Of a stretch of 64,000 bases of DNA, positions 36,283 to 49,353 are shown one piece after another (the stretch's first letter is position 1; the number at the start of each line of letters is the position of its first letter). The notes under the pieces are model-generated. The model worked only from the letters and a program-made list of their open reading frames with translations, made no database searches and had not been told where the DNA came from. The stretch is from Psilocybe azurescens (Eukaryota > Basidiomycota > Agaricomycetes > Agaricales > Agrocybaceae), in the NCBI GenBank assembly GCA_023853785.1, contig JAJIRX010000885.1:62001-126000 (forward strand). The letters are read 5' to 3'. Position numbers and translations under genes: made by a program.

Positions 36283-38630
36283 GTTGCTTTTAGACGCAAT
36301 GAAACAAGTAGATTACCTGTCTTCGACCTTATGCTTTCCATTGTCTTTAATACGTTGAGGTTCACATTTATTTTACATTGTTTGACGACCCCCTGTGATG
36401 ACAGAAATTGCTCAAGTATCCGTTTGTTTTAGCTCTTAAAAGTCACCTGCACATGTACCCCTATATGACACCTGCCTGGAAGTTTCCCTGTCTTTAAAAA
36501 TCTGGCCCACAACGTCACTGAATGCAAGTAGCTGGAGTATTGGTCAGTACTTTCAGCATTCCATCAAAATGATACTGACTACCTCATCTTAATTGGCTGT
36601 GAGTGAGGGACTTACTCTGACAGGTCTACCAGTTTCACCCCTTCGTACGTCAAAAGCACTACACAAAGATGCTTTGCCCGGATAATTGCCCGGAAGACAT
36701 TATGTCAGATTCGCAGCAAGAGCCTCATGGTCGTGAGCATTTTCCTCATATATTCGTCATTGCCAAGAGAATCTGACAGGAAGAAGTGATATCTTCATTA
36801 CACTCCGATGCAATAATGCCTATTTTGTTACAACTTGCTTTATTGCTGTCATCTGCTTGTAAATATCATGATTACATCTGCCACAAGCTGCTGCAAGAGA
36901 GTTCTGAGAAAAAAGTGAATGATGAGCAACCTCAGCGGAATGCTTCTAACACCGCATGCCAATAAAATTCGGGGATCCGCTATTGTTCTGGGGGTCAGTC
37001 TACATGACATCCATCCTCCGACACGTCATTGAAGTAAGTGGGAGACTAATCGGAAAGTTCAAAGTGGTAACAGAATCATCTCTAGCTGATGGGTGAACGC
37101 CGATTCCCAAGCCAATGAGGCCTATGCCCCTAGAGCCCCAAGCACTCAAGGTCAACGTATCACATTCCACTGCAATCACAGAAGCTCAGAGGATTTCTAA
37201 ATGAGGGAATTCATAAGAACATACAAAATTGATGAGGCGTAAGCTTATTCCAAAAATGGTAAATTGAAGTTCGATCTCTAGACTCAGCCGCCACTTGGCG
37301 TTTTCACGATTGTTGGAATCAGAAGTAAAACGTTAAAGAATTGAGGACACAATATTATTCGAAAAGGGCTCTTTTCAAAAGTACTAGCCTCTCAGGAGGA
37401 CTATTAGTCTGTGCAGCGGTAAGTACATGGCAAGGCACACTCCGGCGCTAATAGTGAAGCTTGAACTGGACGAAAGACCTGCAGAGGAAACAACATACTT
37501 AGCACATCCGTTTTCGCAGGTCACATTGCCCAAATGTCTGGGGTATGTCTGGATGAATACTCTATAAAAGATATGTCGCACCCAAACCATTGGCAGATCC
37601 GAACCAAGAACTCCGCATTCATGGAGGTCGTGCGAGGTCGTGTGCTTATACGCCCTATGTGTGGTTACAGTCTTTTCGCCGCACAATCACGTTCAACATT
37701 ATGGAACCTAATGAAAAAGGGCAATCCTATAATGATGATCACGGTTCCGTGATACAGAAGAGACCATTACGATCATGCCTAAATGCTATTTCCAAACATC
37801 TTCAAGGGTAACTGCGATATGGCTGTATTTCTAAGATAGTTTGACAAGCACACCTCAGCGAGGCTCGTCCTTGAGCAACCCTCGAGGTATTATCTCCTCC
37901 ACAGCAGGTTCTTCACCGGTTGGTCCCAGCAGAGTACACGGTTTCGCCGTAAGAATATCAAAAATAATGTGGATAAATGATGGGTTTGAAAAGAGGAAAC
38001 TGTCTGCATTGATGGTTTACAATTTTAATACAAGTCGAAAAGGCTGAAGGAGCAAAAAGAATCCTTCGAATTGGGATCGGGCCGATGGCCTTGGAATCAC
38101 GTGATAATTAAGATAATTATCTGATAAATCATAAACTATCACAGTCCCACGCTTTTCCAACTAAGCTATCGAAGGACCATATGGGGTTAGCAAAGATTTT
38201 CTCTGCGGGAATCGTGAAAGCGTTCTTCGTTTCTCTTGTCTTGAAACCTTCCCGTGTCGTAAGTTTTGCTTAAGTTTGACTTTGCTACGACTTTGACAAA
38301 AGAAGCTTCTGCTCTAGTTAGTACATCACCGGACTCAAGACGCGTACGACAATTACAGTGTACACCACTTAATGTGATCCACGGTAAGCGGGGAAGAGAA
38401 AATCCCGTCTCAACAGCTTTCGGATGTGTGTCTGCGAAATGCCAAATACTGAACTTGAAAGGGATAATCCGTTTCCAAAAACCTGCATCACTACTAGACA
38501 TTTACAGGATCGATCAAATTAGAGAAGAAAATATTTGAATTGCCAAACCAAGTGTCGTGACTGTCATGAAACAGCTTGAAAGGGGTCGTGAAGTTATCCG
38601 TAGTACCTGAGTAGCCTACTTCTCTGCAGT
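36283..38630. other. non-coding, 2.3 kb
   Basis: A minus-strand frame at 37384-37686 ends in a Ser-rich stretch followed by a hydrophobic tail, reminiscent of a GPI signal, but no upstream exon supports a gene. AT-rich palindromic sequence occurs near 38100-38140. Confidence 0.5.
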
Positions 38631-41600
38631 CTATTCAATAAATTCCTGCTCGACTTTCTCGTTACTTTCTTTGGCATTCTCGTTGACAGCCAGCCGCTTC
38701 TTCAGCCCAGCATTCTCGGCGGCCTTTTCTGCCACCAACAATACTGCTTCGGTTCCGTCGAACAATCTGAATATGCCGGATCATCAGGGAATGAGTCGAA
38801 ATATTTTATAAGAGCAAATGGAACGTACGCAGCAGTCTCTTCCAGACTCCGCTGTTTGGAAAGTCGTCTTGTCAGGTGATATAACTAGAAATTATGATGA
38901 GAGATTTTGCTTACGTTCTTGGTTTCTACGACATAGAAATAGCAAAATACTGTTTCGAACGCAATCCAAAAGACATAAACGAGCTGTATTCCCGAAGGTC
39001 AATTATCCGGCATTCCCTTGAAAATTTTGGATATACTTACGAAGTATTTCCATCCAAGTCTATGAAAAGAAAAGTCAATTTATGTTGCATAACTTCATGT
39101 GAGCAAATCTTACGCTTTGAAAGCAATAGGATTGACGTATCTATACAAGCATAATCAGCCAGGGAGTTATTCCCTACGTCTCTCTAACTTACTGATTGAA
39201 TATGAGTGATATAGAAATCGCAAAATTGAATACAGTAAATCCCTTCGCGCGTATCGCGTATGGAAGAATTTCGACCGTGTACCTTGGGTTCAAAGTCAGC
39301 GAATTGTATAGATAGATACGCGGTTGACAAGGACATACGAGACAATTAAGGGCGAAAAGGCAAGCTAAAATCGAGGCTACAATTCAGAACTACAATTGTG
39401 GGACAGAATCCAAAGACATACATTATCTATAAATCCATCAGAAAATTGCTTATACGCTAGAGTTTTAAACCATGGTACTTACACGCAAACGAGAATAAAA
39501 CTTGGTGCGAAGGTCAGACGGGAAGGCCCGGTCAAGATGAACGGAAGAACATACACATCATGGCAACAACAGCATTCCCTGCAGCCTTGTCTCCAGTTTC
39601 AGAATACACTGCGAAACATATAGTTTCCAAAGTCCATGTTAAAAGCAGACCTAGCAGTGCCCCAGAATCAGCGCTAATCTATGCTTGTATGTGTATGCTG
39701 TAACGGACCTACGCAAGAGGTCAAGAATAATACCCTCCTTCCGGCTCTTTCGCACAGGAACCCTGCAAAAACAGCGACGGTACAGCTAAAGATGCTCAGA
39801 ATCCCATTCTAGATTAACATTGCGTATTAGTAGTCAATGTAAATGTGTCAGGAGAAGGACGAACAATCAACAGTTGGGTGTTTGGGTTGGTAACTGGTGA
39901 GAAGAACCCATCAACATGTAAACCTGCGTAGTCTGATCTTCACTTACTTCCAATAGCCGACAAGACTTTGTTCAGGTCTATTTCGGACGTCATTTCAGGT
40001 CACGCCGTCATCACTAAACGGGAGCAGCTTACAATACGATCTACAAGTCAGAGATACATATTTAGTTGCTCGTGGCACAGCTAATGGAATCAAAGAAACA
40101 CCACGAACCCAAGACCATTCCCAGACCACTGCGAGAAGAACGCAAGAGCGATGATGATGCGCATGCGACGTCGGTTTCCGGGCGTCGAGAACAACGATAT
40201 CCAGCCGACATTAGCTGCCACCTCGCGGTCGAAGGCAAGAGCAGCTTTAATTTCTTCGAACTCCCATTGTACCAAGGGGTCATTCCTAGAGATGAAAGAT
40301 CTTAGTGGACTTTCAGCTTGTTCAGTTGTATCGATATTTACTTATCGCCGTCTGCGTGGTAGTACGCGAGCGTATCCAGAGCTTCTGATTCTCTGATGAA
40401 AAACGTCAAATGACAACTTCACTAGTAGATATATGTGTGTGCTTACCTTCCTTTCCCAACGAGCCATCGAGGTGACTCGGGTACCAACCAAAGGAGGAGT
40501 AGTTGTATTACCGACGGAAGACCCTGTAGGGCGGAAGGGATTCGCCATGACCAGTTGGAGCCGATGCGGAATGTACCAAAGGTCTGTGGATCCACAATCC
40601 CATCAATTCAGTTATGGGTTCAAAAATAACATTCGACGTAGCCCTTACCGTCCAAGCAGCACTGTCCAGAGCAAGCAAAAATGTCAACGTTGGAACACAT
40701 CTCGCTAAGTTTAATAGCACAGCACGCACATGATGCTTCCAAGATGCCTATTACCACCGGTGTTTAATTAAACAAACGATAGGCGTATTTGATCACGAAT
40801 CACTGACCAAAGACTGTTGTACACAGACGTCAACTGCGCTCGCTGGAGTAGGGAACGCAATCTCCGTGATCAAAAGCGGCGCAGAGGAAGCACTGAACGT
40901 AAGTCCGAATCCAATTAAGAATCTACATCAAGCAGCAAATACACATGAGGTTGAGTATATACGACTTCAGAGCTGACTTGAGCTTTAGAAGGGGCATACC
41001 GTGCGCCGATGAACATGCCGAAGCTCTGCGAGGCGGTTTGTACGACGGTGGCGACGACCATGATCCCTGCACCCATCCAGATAGTGGATCTGCGACCGAG
41101 GCCGTCGGCGATATATGGTGCGAATGGATATGCGCAGAGGGAGCCGATGTTCTGAGGAGGAGGATGATTCAGTTGTTAGTTATGCTGGAGGGGTCGCGAA
41201 ACAAACCTGGATGGCGTTGAACAACCCCAACTATTCGTGTCGATAGATTAAAAATAGGTGTGTAAGTTGTTTGTGGGCGGGGACCGACCTTGCCTCCGGT
41301 GGGAAAGTTGAAGAATTTCTCCCATTCGGTTACACTCTGCAAGCCATCTAGGGGATAAGGGTTGAGAAGCTCACTCACTAATGGTGTACATGAGATATCA
41401 CGTACTGATCATACTCCCTGGTATGACAAAGAAGTCAATTATTTAATATAATTTAAAAGGGTTGTGTCATGGTCTAACCGTCATATCCACTTGTCGACGA
41501 GGTGATCAATCTAGAACAGATTATAATGAATATCCAATGCTCTGAATCCTCATCTGAGCCACCATAATCCTAGGAACTTACAAAAGACAGATCCACAAAT

Positions 41601-41773
41601 TGAGCAGGACGAGTCCTGCAAAACATATCAGCCGAATGCTCAATTATCAGTAGTCTAAAGGGTAGCAGCAGCGTACTCGAATTCTTGTACCATGGTCGAT
41701 CCCGTTTAACTAGATGAAGATACTCGCTTGCGCGAGGAGCGCTGTTTGTAGGAGGTCCAGTCCCCGTTCCCAT
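38631..41773 (-). CDS. MFS sugar transporter
   Basis: This is a plasma-membrane sugar:proton symporter of the fungal sugar porter family (12 membrane helices). Start at 41773 (MGTGTGPPTNSAPRAS). Family signatures: TSGYDGS after helix 1, LQSVTEWEKFFN, IADGLGRRS (GRR loop, about 41090), WRIPSALQGLPSV with VPESPRWLVGKG (about 40440-40570), LVQWEFEEIKAAL, LFSTPGNRRRMRI, FLCERAGRRVLF (second GRR loop), YTVEILPYAIRAKGF and FETVFCYFYVVETKNRSLEETAALFDG. The cytosolic C-terminus is charged (KKRLAVNENAKESNEKVEQEF), stop at 38631-38633. It has more than ten introns, some separating very short exons. It resembles lactose-permease-like or hexose transporters; the sugar cannot be told from sequence. Its place near a GH5 gene may be coincidence. 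Confidence 0.92.
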
Positions 41774-43482
41774 TCTTGCGTGCTAGTGAGAGGTCAAGAT
41801 CGAGGAAAGAAGAAAGTCTTGGGACTTGAGCTTGGAGCGAGCAGCATGATTGTTCCAGATATTTAAAGCATTCTTTGGAGAGACTGTCAACGACTACGGA
41901 ATGTCAGAGATCAGGAATCTGGAGTTAAAGAGGAATCGAACATGAGCTCATTAGCATAAATTGCAGAACCCCATGTCTCTGGGTGTTGTATTTTCGGATG
42001 TGCCACTGGGCTTCGAAGAGCATATATTTGCGTCGAAAGTGCCACCGAGACGAGCTAAAGATATATGTTTATATGATCACAGTTGCTCTGTGTGAGTGCA
42101 GTCTGGGATGCGATAAAGTGGATGACCTTGTTATATGAGATAGGATATATTTTCTGGTGGATGAGACTAGAACTTTGAGGGGCATTCAACAGCGATTCAC
42201 GAAACTTGGACAAGTCCAACGACCTTTAGAATAGACTCGGTCCGTCTCTGAGGGCCGTGAGTAACTCGATATAGATCTCCGCACAGAGTCGGGCAGCCGG
42301 ACCTCAGGCCTCCAATTCTTTCGACATGGATGGGTCGAATGCCAATCATAACGCAATCTGAAAGAGCACTGGTTCGGGTTCAGGCCGACGCGATAGGATC
42401 CAGGATATATGTGGGCAAATATCTATGGTGGCGCCAACGAAAAGGCCTAACATTCGAGTATTGGATGTAGGAAGGGCGATAGGAGGTGGTAGGATTCTTA
42501 CCCAGTTTGGTAGATATATGCGCCTGATTTTGCAATTGACAGAGTATTGAACCGATAACGTTCCGGTTTCCAGAGCATGAACAGGGACAGGAGGATCTGA
42601 CACAATCAAACAAGGACAAGTTACCGGAAGGAGAACGATGACATGGGAAGGACAAGCAGCGAAGGCGATTGGGAATAGGATCGTGTTACTGTGAGGGAAA
42701 AAAACGCAAAAACAAATGAAGCGGTGTATAGAGACAATGGATCGAGGCGATCTGAGCCCTGGTTTTCTGGTATAGCATTAGAATAGAACCACCGTCTGCC
42801 TCGGGAGAGTATTTTTGTCGCACCCCACCATGATGTGTGGGGTTGAATAGGCGATCCATTTTGAGCGGAGTATACGTCTAGAAGTCGGTCGCTGCTAAGT
42901 TTGAACCACGAGAAGAGGTTGCTTGAGACTCGTTGGAGATCCATGAGTTGAAACTTATCAGATTCGCCATATGGCACATCTCTACAGTCTTTTAGGATGT
43001 GTATCCACAGAGCTATGGAGAAGTAGCATATTCAGATTCCTATTAGGCGAATCTACTGTATCGCTGGAGGAATGTAAATTTCATGGCATTTACTATCCAT
43101 GGACACGTCTATTATATGCCACAGGAGTCCAAAAACCAAAAATCAAACATGATAGAGAGATTAGCGAGGTAGGAAGATCAAGGCAAGAAAAGATGGAGGG
43201 GTTCGACAAGGGACAGGACGGGCGTGACAGATTGCTTAACGGGCCGGAATACGCGGTCACGCGAGCTCCAAGTGTTCTGCCAGTGAGCGCTGCTTTTAGG
43301 ACAACCTACAGCACCCCTTCTGCAACGAAACCGAAATCACCCTCTTAATTTGGGCCATGTACCTGTTTTGAATTCGATTTGAACCCTTTGTAACACTACA
43401 ATTTACAATACTAACCCCTAAATATTTTCGGCGGCGGCACCGCAGCGGCAGTAGGCCAAGCATTGGCGTTGAACGTTGAACA
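41774..43482. other. divergent intergenic region, sugar transporter / Mios
   Basis: This 1.7-kb region is the promoter side of both flanking genes. Minus-strand frames at 42346-42977 overlap one another in different phases and show no family resemblance, so I do not call them genes. Confidence 0.55.
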
Positions 43483-46400
43483 ATGGTACAACCAGACAAA
43501 CGCCTTCTCTGGCATCCGCGATATGACGACAAGTTTGTGGTAGGAGGTGGCTCGCAGATAACGCTGTACGAATGGGCTGCGGAATATCCAGAAATCAGGC
43601 ATGTTACTTCGCAGCATGATTTGCAATTCATGAAGGTCAGACCCATTTTTCAATGATTAGAATTGCTAGTTTACACGAGGATTAGTGCTTTGCGTGGTCG
43701 CCAGACCCATTGTTTGACGACCTGATAGCGGTGGGATTAAGCACCGGAAAGGTCGACCTTATCCGTCTAGAAGCAGGGAAGCAAGCTCAGCGCAAAAACG
43801 TGCTCTCGAGCGGTCCTTCAGTCACCCTGCCAGTGCGCAACTCGCGATCATGCAACGCCCTGGCCTTCAACCCTGTCGACCCAAACTATCTCGCTGTCGG
43901 TCTTGATAAGGTTCGTGGCGACGCCAGTCTCGTCATATGGGACATTAGTACCTTCGCATTGTCCTTAAGCTTGCCTATGCATCAAGCGGACGTATCATCT
44001 ATTCTCAACACAATGGCCCCCTTTCTTCGCGCACGCAACCACTCCTTCCACGAGTAGAGAATCAGACCCGCATCGACGCGCGGATCATACAGCAATACGC
44101 GCCGACGGAGGTCGTCTCGTCTCTCTCTTTCCTGCCCGACTCGTCCAACCTACTTCTAGCAGGGTTATCACACCGCTGGCTGCGTCTCTTCGACCTTCGC
44201 TCGCCAACGGCTGCAGTCGTCAACGTCGCATCGAAAGTGTACGGCATTGCGACCGACCCATTCGACCAGCACCGGATAGCATGCTTCAGCGATACCGCGA
44301 TAACCGTCTGGGACGCACGGCGGCTCGGGCAGCCCTTGCTCATGTTCTCGGAGAAAGACGCTCTAGCGGACGGTGCGCAAGTTAAGGCCGGCGGCGGGAT
44401 CGCATATGCGAACATCGAGTTCTCCAACACGCGGAGGGAGTGCCTGGCTACGCTGGAGAAGGATGCGAATTACGTGCGGTTCTGGGATCTGCGAGAGTCG
44501 AGGCTGCAGGCGGTGGATGGGGTCTCCGGGGCGAGTGGTGCGGGCGGGTCGTCCGATGGCGAGACGAGGACGTCGAGGGAGTCGAGTCTCGCGGCGAGGA
44601 GGAGCTGGGCTGCGAATCTGGCTTGGGGGCCTGCGTCAGAACGCGCCACTCAATCGCAGTCCTCGCTGAAAGATAGAGATATCCACCGCCTTTCTTCAGG
44701 ACCTGGCCAGTTGACGCATGTCCTCGCCGATACACGACGAAGTGTGTAACTCAATTATACACAGTACTAACAAACTAACTATATTTAACCCAGCCAAATC
44801 GTTCCCCCGCCCACTTTCTTCATTTGCCCTCGTCCCTATGTCTCGTGCCCTCGCTAAGTTGGGGAGATACACACTACCCACTCGCCTCGAACGTCATGGT
44901 CGTCAACAAAGAAGGCGACCTCGAATTGTACGCTATACACGACACGACTAAGCAGGTCGCCTGGAGCGCGCGTGGGGATCTGGCGATTGGGAGCAGGAGT
45001 GGGGATGAAAGTACTAGAAGGCTACAAGGAGGAAGAAACTACCGACGTCGACGCGAATGCAGACGCTGTCGGGTTGAACGAATTCGGGTATAGGACTGGT
45101 GAAATGGAGCGAGATCCGATGAGGGAACGGGTGAAAGCGAAAACGTCGAGGTCGAGATCGCATCCTTCTCGCGAAGGATCGAGAGCGAGAGGCCGTTCTG
45201 CGAATCACGATGGCGCGCGTGGGGCCGCACACCGTGCGCCGGCGCTGGCTGCTGCACCCAGCAATGGTGGGAGTATCACTGGGGGCGGGGCGCCTGCGCT
45301 GTTTGGACGAGGCGACGACGACGGGTTCCCTGCTCTTTCACCATCTCCGTCACCGTCTCCCGCTGCCGGTGCCGGCGCAGGCGCAGGCAACACCCTCTCC
45401 CATCCTGGCACCGACACTGCCGCCAACCTCTCCGCTAGTACAGTCAACACCGCTGCCCCCGTTATGGGCGGTATCACCAGTTTCATGGCCAGCCACAATA
45501 GCCCCAACCCCAACACCAGTGGCACCAGCAGCGGCACGGCGTCTGCGTCTGCGCACACGGGTCCGACGGGGCTCGCAGCCAGCCGGCCGGGCAAACCGCC
45601 GCGCACATACAGTCCCGCGTCGATCAGGAAGTACAGGAGCGGAGAGCGGGGCGAGCCGCGGGCGTTGGCGAGGAGGAGCCTCTCCCGCGCGGACACGGTG
45701 CTGATTGACGATGAGGCGGCGGGGAATGATGCCGGGGCCGCAGGCGGTGATGGGAGCGGGCGACACGGCGAGGATGCTTCTGCTGCTGCTCAGAATACGA
45801 GGAAGGACGAACCGCCAGCGACGACGACGACGCCTGCTGCGGGCATACTGCAGGAGCGGCCGACGACGAGCATGCGCGTGAGCCGGATGAGAGAACGCGA
45901 AGCGCGGAAACAGGGCGTGATGCATGTTGTGCAGGATGATATCTCGATGATTATCAGGAGGAGGGCGAAGGCTGGATATGGGCTCAGTCAGGTGTGTGGC
46001 TTTCGTTGGGATTGTTTGCTTTTCTGAGGTGCTCTTTTTCTGTGAATGCTTGTTGCTTATAGCCACAGCATAATATCGCTATTACGCAGGACGACCATGA
46101 ACCTTCTGATGGCACGACGCAGCATTTATCGGAGCTTTGGGCTTGGATATACCGTACGTTTTCATATTTGGTCTCAATGCACCCAGTCCTGTCTCATCAG
46201 CTTACGTTTTTATTTCTTCGACCCCTCCGTTTTCCATTAAATCAGACTCTCAGGAAGTTCTCTGTGTCCCGACTCCCTCGTCTACACGGATACGACTTTT
46301 CTTACCACGGCCTGCTGGGCATATGGGAAGGCTTCTCCCCTTCAAGTAATTCCTTCCAACAGCCAATCATCGACGACCTCCAACGCTCTCTCCTCCTCGA

Positions 46401-47979
46401 TCTGCCCGGCACCGCCCAACAGCAACAGGGATACCACCACACGCATACAAACAGCACCGGCAGCACCGGCGGGTACCCACATCGCGGGCTTGGACTTAAT
46501 TCGCAGAGAAGTCGCTCGCCTGCGGAGGACTGGTACGGCAATTGGAGCGCGGCGCTGACGACGCTTGCGGCGAGGAGGGGGTGGATCAGTTGAGTTGGAA
46601 GCCGCCGGTGCCGACGGCGAAGCTTGTGCAGAGGCAGATTGCTCTGCAACTTTGTGGGTGGAGTTTGAGGGAAGAGGAGTTAGGAGCTGCTATCAAACGG
46701 TTCGTTTTCACTTCCACTTTTCTGAGTATATTTATGTGCTGATTGTGTTTTATGATTTAGATGGGAAAAGAGGGCAAGCTTTCGAGAGCAGCGTGTTGGC
46801 TGGTTTTTAGCGGGCAGTACAGTAAGGCTGTTGATCTGCTAATGCGGAGCGACGGTATGTGTTCGATTTCTCGGATATGTTCGTTATCAAACTGACGACC
46901 GCTACTTGTACAGATGAAACGCACCAGATGATGTCCGGCACGGTGGCAGCTCTGGCGCCCTTAAGCTCATCAGGGAGCTCAAGAGGCCTCGATCTCCGTG
47001 AACACTACGGGCGGCTCATCATCCGCCTGCATGACCCCTACTTCCGCGTCATGCTCACCCACCTAGCCCTCGGCGACTGGACAGAGGTTCTCGAAGAGGA
47101 GGTCATTCCGTTCCGCGAACGCATCGCCATCGCCTTCCAATTCCTGGACGATAAAAGCCTGTCGTCGTACCTCAAGCGCACCGTTAAGCACGCGCGCTTG
47201 CACGGCGATATCGATGCGCTCATCATCACAGGCCTCACGCCGGCGGGGATGAACATCCTCCAGGCGTACCTCGACCGCACGGGCGACGTGCAGAGCGCTG
47301 CGATTCTGAGTTCGTATGTCTGTCCGCAGAGGTTCCGAGATAAGAGGGCCGAGAGGTGGTTGGAGGCGTATAGAGATTTGTTGGATGGGTTTAAGCTACA
47401 TCATTTGAGAGTCGGGCTGGATATTGAAAGGGGACAAATTTTGCATGAGGCGATACAGAATGGGGATATGCCACCGGAGGAGTGGGCACCGAGGCAGATT
47501 TTGATTAGGTGTCATTATTGTAGCAAGCCGGTCAGCGCGCCTGCGGGGGTGGGGCTTGGGCAGCCGCAGAAAGGACGAGTGAGTCGGTTTTGCTTAGTGG
47601 TTTAACTTGGTGGTTGCTGATGGAATTTCTATTTAACAGCCTACGGCGTGTTCGAATTGCGGTCGCGAGCTTCCTAGATGTTCTGTTTGTTTGATGACAC
47701 TTTCAATCGTGCATGATGCAGCTCGCGAGATCGACCTTGGATATACCCACCATAGAGGTCAGCGCTCGCTTTCTTTGTTACAATCTGTTATGTTTGCGGT
47801 AATCTGACTTCTATGGACGTGTAGATACCTTTGACGACGCCATCGTCATTTGTCAGACTTGTCGCCACGGTGGACATGCTGTTCATATTCTGGAATGGTT
47901 TACAGGCGAGGATGGACGACGAACGCACGATATCTGCCCTGTTGCTGATTGCGAATGCCGATGTGCCGATGAGTTTTGA
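43483..47979 (+). CDS. SEA4: GATOR2/SEA complex WD40 subunit (Mios/Sea4)
   Basis: Mios/Sea4 is a beta-propeller scaffold of GATOR2 (SEACAT), which relays amino-acid status to TORC1 at the vacuole. The start is [20 protein letters not shown]40 blades follow ([72 protein letters not shown]). A long low-complexity insert rich in Ser, Ala, Gly, Thr and Arg spans about 45080-45900. The alpha-solenoid includes [19 protein letters not shown] and [20 protein letters not shown]. The C-terminal zinc-binding part has [15 protein letters not shown] and ends [17 protein letters not shown], with TGA at 47977-47979. Frame changes near 43995, 44850, 44985, 46585 and 46767 need one-base corrections, for example one extra G at 46767; the homologous sequence then continues. 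Confidence 0.92.
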
Positions 47980-48485
47980 GCTCAAAACTCTTCTCGTAAA
48001 CCTCAACTTCTTGTTTCTTTTTGGTTTCGATCTTTTGGACTGGCTTGTTGCTGCAAGTACATATGGCGGCGAAGGACGGTTGTCTGCACTGTACCTCCTG
48101 AACACTTTTTTCTCTCATTCTGGGTTTCATTTATTACGTATCTATCAGTTATTTTGCAATCTTTCTTTTAGCATATCACGATAATTCTAATCGATCTGCA
48201 CCACAACATATGGAATCAAATACGGAAGAAAATTTTAATTCTCAGCAGAAAAATCAATGTCGAAGGGATGTCGGGACGGTAACGGAACTGTGTGGGCCAT
48301 GCTCGTTTTTCGCCAAGTACTTGGTGTTTCATTGGAAAATACTTCCGGATGGCAATAATTGGCAATCCCCATTATCAAACGTCCCCGGGATGCGTTGCGA
48401 TGAGTCATTTATCTGATACTATACGTATTAAGAGTGAGGTATTACAAAGACAACCCCCTTCTACGGGTCAGATCGTAGCATTAAA
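47980..48485. other. intergenic, Mios to GNAT gene
   Basis: No coding sequence beyond shadow frames. It contains the Mios 3' UTR and the GNAT promoter. Confidence 0.6.
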
Positions 48486-49259
48486 ATGTCCTTCGTCAAT
48501 AACTATAAACCGCCGAACCCAGAGTTGGAAGTCGACATCTCCATCAACAACGATGAACCATATTCCATCAACTGCAACGTCCACGTCCCAGCTGTGCTCG
48601 AGACGGACCGCGTCGAACTCGTGCCGTTTATCCCCTCGCTGCACGCAGAGGCCGTCTTCTCAATCATCTCCACACACCCCGAGATCGAACGCTTCCTGCC
48701 CATTTCATGGCCCACCCTAGACTCATTCCTCGCGTTCATGGAGCGGCTCGTCCGCCAGCGGGAAGACACGGCCTTATTCATAGTTATCGATAAAACCAAG
48801 CCTCCCAGCTCCGAGGCTGACAACACAGTAAAGAACGGCAAGATCGCAGGGCTGATAGGGTGGCTGCACGCCTCGCCGCAGAACCTCTCGGTCGAGATCG
48901 GGCCTGTGATCGTGTTTCCCGAGTTCCAGCGGACGTTCGTCTCCGCAAACGCGATTGGGCTGCTGTTGCGGCACTTCCTGGACCTGCCCGCGCAGGGTGG
49001 GCTGGGGTTCCGTCGCTTAGTGTGGTGTGCGAGTCCGTTGAACGCGGCTAGCGTCGCCGCGGCAGAGAAGATGCAGTTCGTGAAGGAGGGCGTAACGAGG
49101 TGGTTGTGGATCCTTCCTGAGGGTAAAGAAGGAGGGAAGCCTGTGGATGGGAAACGCGGGTCAGGGGAGGGCAGGGATACTGTGGTTTTGTCGTTGTGTT
49201 GGGACGATTGGGAAGCGCATGCTAGAGATGCAGTAACAAAGAGGATGGAGAGAGTATGA
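48486..49259 (+). CDS. GNAT-family N-acetyltransferase
   Basis: This is a single-exon, uninterrupted 257-aa protein. It has the layout of the RimJ/RimL-type (Acetyltransf_3) group: LETDRVELVPFIPSLHAEAVFSI at the N-terminal strand, then VEIGPVIVFPEFQRTFVSANA, which covers the strand leading into the acetyl-CoA-binding turn, and NAASVAAAEKMQFVKEGV with RWLWIL near the end. Fungal relatives act on small molecules or unknown substrates. A Gly/Lys/Glu-rich loop precedes the last strand. Codon use is GC-rich. Having no intron is unusual among its neighbours. Confidence 0.9.
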   Translation: MSFVNNYKPPNPELEVDISINNDEPYSINCNVHVPAVLETDRVELVPFIPSLHAEAVFSIISTHPEIERFLPISWPTLDSFLAFMERLVRQREDTALFIVIDKTKPPSSEADNTVKNGKIAGLIGWLHASPQNLSVEIGPVIVFPEFQRTFVSANAIGLLLRHFLDLPAQGGLGFRRLVWCASPLNAASVAAAEKMQFVKEGVTRWLWILPEGKEGGKPVDGKRGSGEGRDTVVLSLCWDDWEAHARDAVTKRMERV

Positions 49260-49353
49260 TTGATTATTTCATGGATTATAAAAATAGAGTAGATTATTTT
49301 AAATGAACCTCGGAATGATGAGCTTCATTCGATGTTCGCAACCTTTCGGCAAC

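Noticed and set aside
42346..42977. Overlapping minus-strand frames upstream of Mios
   Set aside because: They overlap in different phases, lack family motifs and occupy a likely promoter region.
45205..46066. Long minus-strand frames opposite Mios
   Set aside because: They arise from the GC-rich low-complexity insert of the plus-strand gene.
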